The notes under the pieces are model-generated. The model was given only the letters and a program-made list of their open reading frames with translations. It ran no database searches and was not told the origin of the DNA. DNA of 64,000 bases from Coleofasciculus sp. LEGE 07092 (GTDB taxonomy: Bacteria > Cyanobacteriota > Cyanobacteriia > Cyanobacteriales > Coleofasciculaceae). The DNA is taken from NCBI RefSeq assembly GCF_015207375.1, contig NZ_JADEWY010000005.1, positions 22,799-86,798 on the forward strand. The letters run 5' to 3'. Positions 17,862-26,545 of the stretch are shown in pieces (within the stretch, counting starts at the first letter, position 1; every line of letters starts with the position of its first letter). Made by a program: the position numbers and the translations under genes.

Positions 17862-17981
17862 TTAGGAACGTTGGACTCTGTCCTTCTGACTGATAAAGAT
17901 TAGTGCAACCGTTGCGGGGATAACCACGATTGCGCCACCTAAAAGTAGACTCCAGAAAAAGTTTGCTAACGAGGGCGTCAT
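17862..17981 (-). CDS. psbX: photosystem II protein PsbX
   Basis: A 39-residue single-helix protein, easily missed because of its size. It begins [12 protein letters not shown], has the hydrophobic core [18 protein letters not shown] and ends KDRVQRS, the PsbX pattern. PsbX is a low-molecular-mass photosystem II subunit near cytochrome b559 that affects plastoquinone exchange. It lies directly upstream of ycf66. Confidence 0.95.
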   Translation of the reverse strand: MTPSLANFFWSLLLGGAIVVIPATVALIFISQKDRVQRS

Positions 17982-18371
17982 AGAACTTCAATCCTTGTTG
18001 ATATTCTTCATATTAATTTTAATGGTCTGTGGGCGACTTGAGAAGTCTCTATCTAAATAAGACGCGATCGCACCAGTCCCAAGGCAGCACTTCAGTAGCG
18101 TGTCCACTTCCTACTCCCGACTCGCCATTGAACGACCTTCTTTATCTCTTAAAGCTTCGTTAAAATTTGTGTAGCCATAGCGCTTAAAATTTTAGGATTG
18201 TGGGGGTCTGACCTCTACTCCCATGGCTGGTGGGATGTCTTTGATGAATATCATTTCCCCCCTCTATCCTGAATTTTGCGATCGCACCCTTTGGGGCGGT
18301 GGCAAAGTCAATCACACCTAGCCACTGAGGATTTACACTCAACTCAATCTAAAAATTGCGAACTCTAACCC

Positions 18372-18656
18372 ATGACTGCTGCTACTGTTGCTAATTGGAT
18401 TCTCGGCCCCTTACTGGGACTTGCTATCTTTTTATTTATCTTCCGCATCATACTCACTTGGTATCCCCAGGTAGACTTGAACCGCTTTCCGTTTAACGTG
18501 ATTGCGTTACCAACGGAACCCTTCCTAGTGCCGATGCGCAAACTTGTCCCGCCGATTGGTGGGGTTGACATTACTCCAATTCTATGGGTGGGAATTTTTA
18601 GTTTGCTGCGAGAGCTTCTTTTAGGTCAGCAGGGATTACTGAGAATGATTCACTAA
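18372..18656 (+). CDS. YggT/Ycf19 family membrane protein
   Basis: 94 residues, two membrane helices (GPLLGLAIFLFIFRIILTW and PILWVGIFSLLRELLLG) with the family's conserved loop RFPFNVIALPTEPFLVPMRK then PPIGGVDITPI. YggT/Ycf19 proteins affect thylakoid or nucleoid organisation and osmotic tolerance in different organisms; the precise role is unproven. It ends 40 bp from the end of convergent accC. Upstream, 17982-18371 shows no other gene. Confidence 0.93.
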   Translation: MTAATVANWILGPLLGLAIFLFIFRIILTWYPQVDLNRFPFNVIALPTEPFLVPMRKLVPPIGGVDITPILWVGIFSLLRELLLGQQGLLRMIH

Positions 18657-18696
18657 AGTTAAGGTTCAGCCTCCCTGCGTCTTCCAGAATGAAAGT

Positions 18697-20043
18697 TCAC
18701 GTTTGCATCATCTGCTCGACAAAATTGGTATAAACTTCCCCCTCTAGAAACGCTGGGGTTTCCAGAATTTTTTGATGGAAACCGATTGTGGTGGGAACGC
18801 CCGTAATCGCACATTCCCGAAGTGCCCGTTTCATGCGCCGAATGGCGGCATCGCGGTTGGGTGCCCAAACAATTAATTTGCCAATCAGTGAATCGTAATA
18901 GGGGGGAATTTCATAATCGGTATAGACGTGGGAGTCCATACGCACCCCCGGTCCTCCCGGTGGCAAGTAACCGCTGATTCGTCCCGGTTGGGGGCGAAAA
19001 CCGTGATCGGGGTCTTCAGCATTAATTCGGCATTCAATTGCATGACCCTTAAGAACAACTTGGTTTTGGGTTAGCTGTAATGTCTCCCCTTGAGCGATGC
19101 GAATTTGTTCAGCAATCAAGTCGAGTCCTGCAATCATCTCGGTTACGGGGTGTTCGACTTGAATGCGGGTGTTCATTTCCATGAAGTAGAAGTTACCGGA
19201 CGCATCGACGAGAAACTCAACCGTACCTGCCCCCACGTAGTTAATCGACTTAGCTGCCATTACTGCTGCCGTACCCATTTTTTCTCGTAGTTCTGGGGTA
19301 AGAAGAGGACTGGGTGCCTCTTCAAGGAGTTTTTGATGACGCCGCTGAATGGAACAATCTCGCTCACCTAGGTGGATGACATTGCCGTAACTGTCGGCGA
19401 GAATTTGAAACTCGATGTGGCGAGGGCGAACAATAAATTTTTCCAGATAAACCCCTGGATTGCCAAAGGCAGCTTCTGCTTCTCCTTGAGCTGCTTGGAA
19501 GAGCTTGGTCATAACACTCTCTTCTGGCACAAAGCGCATCCCGCGTCCGCCACCGCCTGCAGTGGCTTTAATCATGACCGGATAGCCAATTTGTTTGGCA
19601 ATGGTTAACGCTTCTCGTTCGCTGGTCAGCAATCCCTCACTGCCTGGTACGGTCGGTACGTTAGCCTGTTGCATGGTTTCTTTAGCGGTGGATTTGTCTC
19701 CCATTGCCCGTATTGCTTCTGGAGAAGGACCGATAAAGGAAATTTGATGATCAGCGCAGATTTCGGCGAATCGGGCATTCTCTGCCAAAAAACCATAGCC
19801 GGGATGAATGGCAGTCGCGTTGCGAGTCAAGGCGGCGGCAATAATATTAGGAATGTTCAAGTAACTTTTGCTACTGGGGGGTTCGCCAATGCAAACGGCT
19901 TCATCTGCTAGTTGTACGTGAAGAGCGTGTCGGTCAATTGTAGAGTGAACGGCAACGGTGGCGATTCCCATTTCTTCACAAGTTCGGAGAATCCGCAGGG
20001 CAATTTCCCCGCGATTGGCAATCAGAATCTTTGAAAATTGCAT
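18697..20043 (-). CDS. accC: acetyl-CoA carboxylase, biotin carboxylase subunit
   Basis: 448 residues, the usual AccC length. It carboxylates biotin on AccB using ATP and bicarbonate, the first step of fatty acid synthesis. Seen: the N-terminal domain ([15 protein letters not shown]), the ATP-grasp glycine loop [32 protein letters not shown], and the catalytic segment [15 protein letters not shown]. It is not next to accB here, as is common in cyanobacteria. Confidence 0.97.
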   Translation of the reverse strand: MQFSKILIANRGEIALRILRTCEEMGIATVAVHSTIDRHALHVQLADEAVCIGEPPSSKSYLNIPNIIAAALTRNATAIHPGYGFLAENARFAEICADHQISFIGPSPEAIRAMGDKSTAKETMQQANVPTVPGSEGLLTSEREALTIAKQIGYPVMIKATAGGGGRGMRFVPEESVMTKLFQAAQGEAEAAFGNPGVYLEKFIVRPRHIEFQILADSYGNVIHLGERDCSIQRRHQKLLEEAPSPLLTPELREKMGTAAVMAAKSINYVGAGTVEFLVDASGNFYFMEMNTRIQVEHPVTEMIAGLDLIAEQIRIAQGETLQLTQNQVVLKGHAIECRINAEDPDHGFRPQPGRISGYLPPGGPGVRMDSHVYTDYEIPPYYDSLIGKLIVWAPNRDAAIRRMKRALRECAITGVPTTIGFHQKILETPAFLEGEVYTNFVEQMMQT

Positions 20044-20283
20044 AAAACAGTGCTGCTATATCCGTATCAGTAGGATAGAGGCGATCGTGTACTCTGTTGG
20101 ATACTGTATGTAGTTGCGTTCGATCCCAAAGTTGGAACGAGAAAGCGAACTAGCCCAGAAGCAGTAATTTTCTCATGACGGCTTTACTCATTTTTAGCGA
20201 TCGCACTATTTTTAGCGATCGCCACCCAAAAATTGCTGGATTAGAAGTAGATCTGCATTTTTTTTGATATACTGAGTAATCGC

Positions 20284-20365
20284 GCGGATGTGGTGGAATC
20301 GGTAGACACGCACGCTTGAGGGGCGTGTGACGAAAGTCTTGCGAGTTCGAGTCTCGCCATCCGCA
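20284..20365 (+). tRNA. tRNA-Leu (anticodon GAG)
   Basis: 82 nt with acceptor stem GCGGATG/CATCCGC, discriminator A, anticodon stem CACGC/GCGTG around loop TTGAGGG (anticodon GAG), a long variable arm typical of leucine tRNA, and T-loop GTTCGAGTC. The 3' CCA is not encoded. Confidence 0.95.
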
Positions 20366-20630
20366 CTGCCCAAGGGTGCGTTGTCAAAACTCCTGACGGG
20401 TGCTTTCTATAAAAGTTCATCTCCCGCCGATAAGCGTTGGAGATTGCCAGTCATCAGTCAATTGAACTGGAAACTGGTAGCCGAGAACTGGGGTAGCAGT
20501 TTTCCTTCCGTCCTTTGGAAGGAGACGGGCATCTTTGCTGCCTCTGGTGAAATCGGATTTTCTGGTGCGGACAAGCAGCAGGCTATGGCTGCTTGCGTTC
20601 TGGTGCTGGAATATTATTGCTGGGCATTTA
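20366..20630. other. non-coding stretch after tRNA-Leu
   Basis: No supported gene. A hairpin TCCTTCC/GGAAGGA occurs near 20509-20529. Open frames here begin inside the tRNA and are not credible. Confidence 0.4.
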
Positions 20631-20686
20631 TTACAAGCATTCAATGAATGAAAGTATTCGTTGCTTGTAACAATTTGTAATATAAT
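20631..20686 (+). promoter_or_regulatory. inverted repeat and -10 box before the 20743 gene
   Basis: TTACAAGCA (20631-20639) pairs with TGCTTGTAA (20662-20670), with a smaller nested GAAT/ATTC pair between. The right arm covers the -35 position of a consensus TATAAT at 20681-20686. This layout is that of an operator overlapping a promoter, or of a hairpin; the gene served would be the one starting at 20743. Confidence 0.45.
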
Positions 20687-20742
20687 GTGAGCAACATTTA
20701 CAGAAAAAATGTTCGGTTCAACACAACAAGGGGGTGAAGGTT

Positions 20743-21108
20743 GTGAATAAAGAACTCAAGGAGTACAACTTCATGATGCTTGATTTAACAGAAAACGTAT
20801 GGGTTAACACTCTCATTCCCAGTGCTAACCATGCCGCCTTACGGTCTGGATTTGCTGGATATCCGATTAATCCCCGTTGGAATGCTGCAAAGTTTAAGGC
20901 ATGGAAAACGGGACGTCAGTGGCGAGAAGCACTCGACCGAGGTGAGATGGTTGTGCGTTCTACAGACTCCATGCTAGTGCCTACAGCCAAACAGGAGGAA
21001 AAGTTGACTGACCAAGGCAATCGTTCCCCAGAAAAATCTTCGGAATCTCATCGATTTAAGTTCCCCTTCGGGGCTAAACAATTGTTAGCAGCGTTCCACG
21101 CTGTCTGA
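20743..21108 (+). CDS. conserved hypothetical protein
   Basis: About 121 residues from the GTG at 20743, which has a strong ribosome site (AAGGGGGT, 7 nt upstream); an earlier GTG at 20734 lies within that site. The middle reads INPRWNAAKFKAWKTGRQWREAL, followed by MVVRSTDSMLVP and a polar tail. No membrane segment, signal peptide or known domain is seen. A consensus TATAAT lies upstream, so it is probably expressed as a single gene. Function is not recognised. Confidence 0.6.
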   Translation: MNKELKEYNFMMLDLTENVWVNTLIPSANHAALRSGFAGYPINPRWNAAKFKAWKTGRQWREALDRGEMVVRSTDSMLVPTAKQEEKLTDQGNRSPEKSSESHRFKFPFGAKQLLAAFHAV

Positions 21109-21296
21109 ATTGACGACAACGGCAGAATTGCTGTGGATTGAGTTGGCAAATCTGATATGGATTATTTTAGTTTTTAGAGGCGCGAGCAATCGCGTCTCTA
21201 CGAGTATAGAGAGTCCTAATTGTTAACAAAAATAAGGAAAAGGGCAAAATTAATGGTTTCGTTTAACCCTTTTCCTTTCCCTTAACTTAAATAGAA

Positions 21297-21406
21297 TATA
21301 GCGTTTCCTGGCGTCGTAAGGTACAGCATCGTTTTCTTACCCACTCCCTACTCCCTACTCCCTGAACTCCCAAGTGTTGTACCTCACCAGATAGAGAAAC
21401 GCTATT
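21297..21406. repeat. MITE-like element, copy 2
   Basis: About 110 bp bounded by TATAGCGTTTC and GAAACGCTAT, with internal pairing of GTAAGGTACA-like and TGTACCT-like words and a CTCCCTACTCCCTACTCCCTG simple repeat. It sits in the 317-bp gap between the 20743 gene and the exported-protein gene. Confidence 0.6.
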
Positions 21407-21425
21407 GTGAATGCATACCCGAAGG

Positions 21426-22031
21426 TTAAATCTGACTACGGGCAGCATTAAGCAGTATCGTCAACACCGCTTGAATTGCCCTTAATTCTTCAGGGGGTTC
21501 GTTTAAGAGGTCAAAATCACTAGCATTAATCAGGGCGTTGTAGACTTCAATCACATTGACAAGTTGAGCTGCTTCCACCCTCCCCCCAGCAGTCAGGTTC
21601 GGCAGACTAGAGGCTAAGTTTTGGGCAAGGGTTTGACTTGCCCCGGCATTAATCAGAGCATTCTGAATTTGAGTGACACTCAAACCCACATTGCCCTCTC
21701 CAGTCACAATCAGTCCTAAATTTTGCTGTACCGATGCTGGAATTGCCGTAGGAGTTCCGTTAGCAACAACGGGCAAATTTCGCTGCTCTAGCCGTTGGTT
21801 AATTACACTAGCAGCGCTGTTGACGGCGTTCTCAATCTGCGGAGTTCTGAATACTAAAACCTCATCTCTAGCACTACCACGGACGAAGGCACCGTTAACG
21901 ATGTCACCGCTTGTAATAATACTGCCGCTAGTATCGGTCTGAGCTGAGGCTGGTAGCATTTCCCAAACACCCCCAGCCGTTCCCAAAATCAAACCGAACC
22001 CGACCTGTAAAACAAAATCCTTAGCGTTCAT
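21426..22031 (-). CDS. hypothetical exported protein
   Basis: 201 residues from the ATG at 22031, chosen for its ribosome site (AGAGG) and because it directly yields a signal peptide (MNAKDFVLQVGFGLILGTAG... cleavage near ASAQT). The frame extends 20 codons further upstream but would then overlap the SLH gene. The mature part is rich in Asn, Ala and Ser with weak repeats (IQNALINAGASQTLAQNLAS). It lies 37 bp after the SLH/barrel gene in one apparent operon, suggesting an envelope role. No known domain recognised. Confidence 0.65.
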   Translation of the reverse strand: MNAKDFVLQVGFGLILGTAGGVWEMLPASAQTDTSGSIITSGDIVNGAFVRGSARDEVLVFRTPQIENAVNSAASVINQRLEQRNLPVVANGTPTAIPASVQQNLGLIVTGEGNVGLSVTQIQNALINAGASQTLAQNLASSLPNLTAGGRVEAAQLVNVIEVYNALINASDFDLLNEPPEELRAIQAVLTILLNAARSQI

Positions 22032-22068
22032 AACGACCTCTTTTTTCCCGATACGTCCAACTTCTGAC

Positions 22069-23682
22069 CTAGAACGAGATGGCATAACCAATCCCTAGGA
22101 TAAACCGTACTCCATCCCCAGCTTCTCCAGTGATATCGGCAGCAGCGGGAGTGATGATGAGAGGTACACCCTTGATGGGGACAATTGAAGCGCCCACGTT
22201 CAAATCTTGACCGCTCCATTCGGCAATCACCGTAACGGGTTCAATGACTTGCACGCCAATACTGCCAAAGACGTTGGTCGAACCCTCTTCATTCTCAATA
22301 TCATCAGCGGAACGAAACCGACCACCGCCGAGACCTACGGAGGCAGTAACCCGGCTGAAGGGGGCTGACCTTTCCTCCTGTAGTTGAAATATTTTACTCA
22401 CAACGCCGTAAACACTGCTGACAGCATCGGGTTCGCCCCAGTTAATCAGATTCTCGACGCCAACTGCCACGGCTAAATCCCCCGGCAATAAGCGGTGAAC
22501 CTTGAAGCTGACGCCCCCATCTTCAAAGGTATCGCCAAACAAATCATAAATTGAAACGGCGGTTTCGAGGGCAACGAGTCGTTCTGCATCCCCAAGACCG
22601 AAGCCCAGTACAACCCCGCCATCGTCTTTATTAGAAAGGCGGGTACTTTCTTGATAACTTGCCCCAACAAAAAAGTCACCCGTTTGAGCACCAAACGCCG
22701 TCGGCGTCATAATACTCGAATTTCCCCGCACAATCCGCCGCAGCCGTTCTTCTACTGGCGGAGTTGGGAGTAGGTACTGCTGTCGTAAAGCGGTTAAGTC
22801 TTGGGGAGGAGTTGGGGGTTGAGCGATGGGGGGTTCGTAGCCAACAATATACCGACTCGCTACACTTGTGGGACTCAACTGTGGTAAGACGCCTTCGTTC
22901 ACTAACGCCTGATAAATAAATGCTGCCACATCAGCACGGGTAGCAATCTGGTTGGGGTTCAAGAACGCTACATTCGGATAGTTGACCACCAACTGATTGA
23001 CGGTTGCCGCTGCCACGCTATTCCTAGCCCAGTCAGGAATTTGGGCGGCGTCTTGAAAGTACTGATTTAATACCGCCGTTGCTTGAGCTGGAGCGGACAA
23101 ATCTAGCCCACTCGCCAAGGCAACGAGTACCTGGAGGCGAGGAATATTTTGCTCAGGCAAAAAGATATTGTTAGGATAGCCTTCCAAAAATCCCATGCGG
23201 TAGGCTTCTTGAATGGCATCAAATGCCCAATAATTTCGGGGGATATCAACAAATTGTGTACCCTGGCGTTGAAGGCTTTGTTCAAACGCCTGACGAATCA
23301 TCGCTGCGAACTGAGCACGGGTAACGGGTTGATTCGGTCGAAACGTGCCATCAGGAAACCCGGCAATGATATTCCGCTGGGTTAGGGCTTCAATAAAAGG
23401 CTGTGCCCAGTTACCCTGAATATCGGGGAAGGATCTAGCTTGCGCCAGTTGTGCCGCTGTACCTGTTGGGGGTTGTGTTGTCCCCGTAGTAGGGTTTTGA
23501 GGACGCAGGGCATCGGCTCCTAGCATATTATTCAGGAGAGACGAGCCTAATGAACCTCCCTGGTCAGTTTGCGAATTAGTTTCGGCTCGGGCACTACCCT
23601 GAAGATTGGCAACGACGGTTGCTGCCCATAGCATTGTGCTACCGAGGATGGAACTAATGAAAATACGTCCCCAGTACCGCAT
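22069..23682 (-). CDS. SLH-domain outer-membrane-type protein
   Basis: 537 residues from the ATG at 23682, which gives a clean signal peptide (MRYWGRIFISSILGSTML, cleavage near ARA-E); the frame continues 17 codons upstream. Two clear SLH domains (FPDIQGNWAQPFIEAL, FVDIPRNYWAFDAIQEA) and a third degenerate one (IPDWARNSVAAATVNQLV) occupy about residues 80-265. After a Pro-rich linker the C-terminal ~200 residues are Gly-rich alternating strands ending FILGIGYAISF, a terminal aromatic typical of outer-membrane beta-barrels. SLH domains anchor to peptidoglycan-linked polymer. It is shorter than the usual SLH-OprB porins and lacks their long coiled coil. Confidence 0.85.
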   Translation of the reverse strand: MRYWGRIFISSILGSTMLWAATVVANLQGSARAETNSQTDQGGSLGSSLLNNMLGADALRPQNPTTGTTQPPTGTAAQLAQARSFPDIQGNWAQPFIEALTQRNIIAGFPDGTFRPNQPVTRAQFAAMIRQAFEQSLQRQGTQFVDIPRNYWAFDAIQEAYRMGFLEGYPNNIFLPEQNIPRLQVLVALASGLDLSAPAQATAVLNQYFQDAAQIPDWARNSVAAATVNQLVVNYPNVAFLNPNQIATRADVAAFIYQALVNEGVLPQLSPTSVASRYIVGYEPPIAQPPTPPQDLTALRQQYLLPTPPVEERLRRIVRGNSSIMTPTAFGAQTGDFFVGASYQESTRLSNKDDGGVVLGFGLGDAERLVALETAVSIYDLFGDTFEDGGVSFKVHRLLPGDLAVAVGVENLINWGEPDAVSSVYGVVSKIFQLQEERSAPFSRVTASVGLGGGRFRSADDIENEEGSTNVFGSIGVQVIEPVTVIAEWSGQDLNVGASIVPIKGVPLIITPAAADITGEAGDGVRFILGIGYAISF

Positions 23683-23935
23683 AGTTGGGTTAACTGAATA
23701 AAAATCACTCCTACACCTAGAGTCCCTCATCACTTTTGCTATGCTCCCACAGTTAGTTGAATACCTCCAAGTTACATGAGTTTAGCGAATTAATTGCCCT
23801 AATTTCCCGAATGCTAAACCCCAATCTAACCCTCCTCTTGAAGCTGGGATAGGATGTTTGTGGCTCATTGCTTGACTCCCGTGAATCCTCAACCTTTAGA
23901 GATAACTATCCCGCTTTCGGCTAGTCGTCACTAAT

Positions 23936-24577
23936 CTAATGTCCCTGCCACCGATTTAGAGGAATACAGTCAACATTTAACTGATCAAAAGCCCGCGCTA
24001 CCACAAAATCTACTAAATCTTCAATGGTTTGAGGGTTGTGATACCAAGCCGGGATAGCTGGCACAATTCTAGCACCAGCTTCTGCCAGGGTGGTAAGATT
24101 ACGCAGGTGAATGAGGCTGAATGGTGTCTCGCGGGGGACAATTACTAATTGACGCCCTTCTTTGAGTTGAACATCTGCGGTTCGCTCTAGCAGGTCAGAA
24201 CTTAAACCGTTAGCGATTTTTGCCACCGTACTCATGCTACAGGGAAGGATCACCATTCCTAAGGTGCGAAAGGAGCCACTAGCAATTGTTGCTCCAACAT
24301 CTCCCCAACGGTGACAAATCAGTTTGCCTCCTATGGGTACTCCTGCTTGCTGACGCCAGAATTGTTCCTGTTGGTCGGGTTCTGGAGGCATTCGGATGTT
24401 CTGCTCTGCCTGCCAGACCATATAGGCTGATTTAGATGCAACTACTTCAATGTTGTAGTCAGCTTCTAGGAGAAATTTTAATGCCCGTACTGCATAAATT
24501 AAGCCAGAGGCACCCGTAATGCCGAGAATTAAGGGGAAGGTTTGAGGGGTGAAATTGGAGTTTTGAGTTGAAGACAC
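23936..24577 (-). CDS. ubiX: flavin prenyltransferase UbiX
   Basis: 213 residues. UbiX attaches dimethylallyl phosphate to FMN to make the prenyl-FMN cofactor of UbiD decarboxylases, used in cyanobacteria for plastoquinone synthesis. Seen: GITGASGLIYAVRAL, the ASGSFRTLGMVILPCSMSTV stretch, LLERTADVQLKEGRQLV, VPRETPFSLIHLRNL and the C-terminal PAIPAWYHNPQTIEDLVDF. The first ~12 residues are an unconserved extension, so the start could be slightly later. Confidence 0.95.
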   Translation of the reverse strand: MSSTQNSNFTPQTFPLILGITGASGLIYAVRALKFLLEADYNIEVVASKSAYMVWQAEQNIRMPPEPDQQEQFWRQQAGVPIGGKLICHRWGDVGATIASGSFRTLGMVILPCSMSTVAKIANGLSSDLLERTADVQLKEGRQLVIVPRETPFSLIHLRNLTTLAEAGARIVPAIPAWYHNPQTIEDLVDFVVARAFDQLNVDCIPLNRWQGH

Positions 24578-24796
24578 GGGATTTTCAAGGGGGAATTAAC
24601 ACCTGATGTTATCCCCCCTAATTAAAGGGAGGTTGGGGGAAAATCTATTTAAAGTAGTTCAAATTTAACGGTAGAGAGAGTAAGGTAGGCTCTCTTGTAC
24701 GGAAAGTGATGCACTACCCGCACCTTATTCGAGGGAAGATTTTAGTTTCTTTGCACACGGACTCTTTAATAGCATACCCCCATTCTTCATTCCTGA

Positions 24797-25501
24797 TTAT
24801 TGAAAACCCAAAATTTCGCTGAGTGCATTGACAATATCGAGGTAAAAATTGCCGTTCATCTGGCGAAATAGCTCAAAAGAGGAGCTGGGCTTGCCGAAGA
24901 AGGGGCGTAACGTCCAGGCTAGCTGTGTACCGACAAAGGCGTAGAGGACGAGCCAAAACCGTAAAATATTCATCCGGGTTTCGAGTCCTTCGGTGTCTTC
25001 TTCAGAGAGTAGCTGCATACCCTGATAGAGAAACTTGACGCCAATAAAGCCGGTGATGGCAAAGATAGCGACATTCAGGAGCTTGTAAAACTGGTAATGA
25101 TTAGTGGAGATTAGGAAAAACAGGGTAATCGGCGCGAAGCTAAAGAGGAGAACACTAATCACTGCCACTGCTGTTAAGAGCATGGCAAAATGCTGCCCAA
25201 AGCTTTTTCGAGAACCAAAGAGGATATTGAAAAAGTATAAGGTAGGAAAGCAAATAATTAGGGTAATTAGGTAAAGTGCCGGTAGTTTGATGGCTGAGGA
25301 TAGTGCCTGTAGTAAACTGTGGGACGAGCCGATAATGGCTCCGTAGACGGCAAAAAAGAGGGAACTGCAAATCAGCAGCGCTGTAATCTTTCCTTCTAGT
25401 TTGATGCCTTGACGGATTTCTTTGAGAAATAAGGAGCGATCGCGCAGCAGCCCGATTAAGGTGGTAAAGTACCGCGTTGTCTGCACTGGACGTTGAACCA
25501 T
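24797..25501 (-). CDS. multi-pass membrane protein, conserved in cyanobacteria
   Basis: 234 residues with about six membrane helices (among them ITALLICSSLFFAVYGAIIG, ALYLITLIICFPTLYFFNIL, AVAVISVLLFSFAPITLFFL and FWLVLYAFVGTQLAW). It resembles proteins that some cyanobacterial genomes label 'actin-binding WH2', a name with no support in this sequence; a Yip1-like fold is possible. Function unknown. It lies upstream of ubiX on the same strand with a 219-bp gap, so co-transcription is uncertain. Confidence 0.75.
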   Translation of the reverse strand: MVQRPVQTTRYFTTLIGLLRDRSLFLKEIRQGIKLEGKITALLICSSLFFAVYGAIIGSSHSLLQALSSAIKLPALYLITLIICFPTLYFFNILFGSRKSFGQHFAMLLTAVAVISVLLFSFAPITLFFLISTNHYQFYKLLNVAIFAITGFIGVKFLYQGMQLLSEEDTEGLETRMNILRFWLVLYAFVGTQLAWTLRPFFGKPSSSFELFRQMNGNFYLDIVNALSEILGFQ

Positions 25502-25577
25502 AGTCCTCTCCCCTAGTGTTTATCCAGTTCTAGCAAAAATTTTTGGGCAATCCCCTTATTCGCTTAAAATCTTATAC

Positions 25578-25680
25578 TTGACAAAGAAAACGGATGATGT
25601 ATAGTTAAGTAGTGTGTGTGAGGAAAAAAGAAGAAGCGCTTGGAGTCGAAACACGGCAAGACGCCCAAGCGCTTTTTCCA
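25578..25680 (+). ncRNA. candidate small RNA with consensus promoter and terminator
   Basis: TTGACA (25578-25583), a 16-bp spacer and TATAGT (25600-25605) form a near-consensus sigma-70 promoter. About 25 bp after the expected start is a hairpin, AAGCGCTTGG (25634-25643) with CCAAGCGCTT (25665-25674), running into TTTTT. The implied RNA is about 65 nt, starts with a GTGTGTGAGGAAAAAAG single-stranded region and encodes no protein. On the other strand the same hairpin also runs into a T-rich tract and could terminate the fatty-acid hydroxylase gene; both uses may hold. Confidence 0.5.
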
Positions 25681-25721
25681 TTGAATTTTTCTATTGAGAG
25701 AGTACAGGTCAGTGAACTGAC

Positions 25722-26207
25722 TTACCACCACCGCAGTTGCAAATAACCTCGTTCGGGTTGGTTTACTTCCTCCTCTGTCAGCCACTCAACGGATTTGTAG
25801 GTGCCAAATAGTCGATCCCACCAATCTACTGCCAGACCGAAGTTGTGATGCCACATCTGGTATTTATGATGCACGTAGTGAACCGGCATTTTCATCCAAA
25901 AGCACTTGGTTGGGTTTTCGTGCTGAAGCTGATGAGCATAGGCGGAAAAGGCGGAGTAAACTAATCCCCCCAAAAACCAACCGAGTCCGGCATCCCACGA
26001 ATAGAGAAACATTAGACACATCACCAGTAGACCAGCCTGCACGTAATCCCGAAACTCCCACAGTACACCCTGACCTTCATTACGGCGATGATGGTCACGA
26101 TGGCGTTTACCAACCCGAGCATTGACGTGCATCAGGCGATGTATCCAGTACTCCAAGAAACTCGCCAGGATAAATCCCAGGACAAAACAGATGATCGGGG
26201 TTATCAA
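25722..26207 (-). CDS. fatty acid hydroxylase/sterol desaturase superfamily protein
   Basis: 161 residues, an integral membrane di-iron protein with the histidine clusters HRLMH, HRDHH, HYVHH and HHNFG and helices between them (ICFVLGFILASFLEYW, LVMCLMFLYSW). The superfamily hydroxylates or desaturates lipids and carotenoids using O2. Its length and box pattern match small bacterial members; the substrate is unknown. Confidence 0.88.
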   Translation of the reverse strand: MITPIICFVLGFILASFLEYWIHRLMHVNARVGKRHRDHHRRNEGQGVLWEFRDYVQAGLLVMCLMFLYSWDAGLGWFLGGLVYSAFSAYAHQLQHENPTKCFWMKMPVHYVHHKYQMWHHNFGLAVDWWDRLFGTYKSVEWLTEEEVNQPERGYLQLRWW

Positions 26208-26545
26208 CTTTCTTTCCTCGCACGCTTTGCTTTCTAAAAAATACCCCTCTGGAGATTTTTACATCCTTAGGGTTACTGATAATGTAGCTATTTTCTCACT
26301 TTCGAGGTGAGTTCGCGCACATTGAATTTGCCTATCCTCAAACCAAGATAGAGGCGATCGCTCCTTTTGCCCAACGGTTGCCAACTCTCCCTTGCTGACA
26401 GTAGCGGCAACTTGTAAAAGTACTCCAGCGTCGTCAGAGTTTGTTGACGCTAGCCCCCAGACAACTCCTCTACCATTTGGAGCTACTGGATAAATCTGCT
26501 TTAATCAACGTTTAATGCATTCTTGGGAATTGGTGTGAGGCTTTA
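26208..26545. other. intergenic region between divergent genes
   Basis: No gene seen. Contains a small hairpin CTCAC...GTGAG near 26295-26311 and one HIP1 octamer. It presumably carries the promoters of the hydroxylase (minus) and GH3 (plus) genes. Confidence 0.4.

Noticed and set aside
20327..20647. Open frame beginning inside tRNA-Leu
   Set aside because: Overlaps the tRNA and has no protein-like character or ribosome site.
25612..25640. Resemblance of the minus strand (TCCTCACAC) to the conserved Yfr1 RNA motif
   Set aside because: Yfr1 needs the motif between two hairpins followed by a terminator on the same strand; the order here is wrong.
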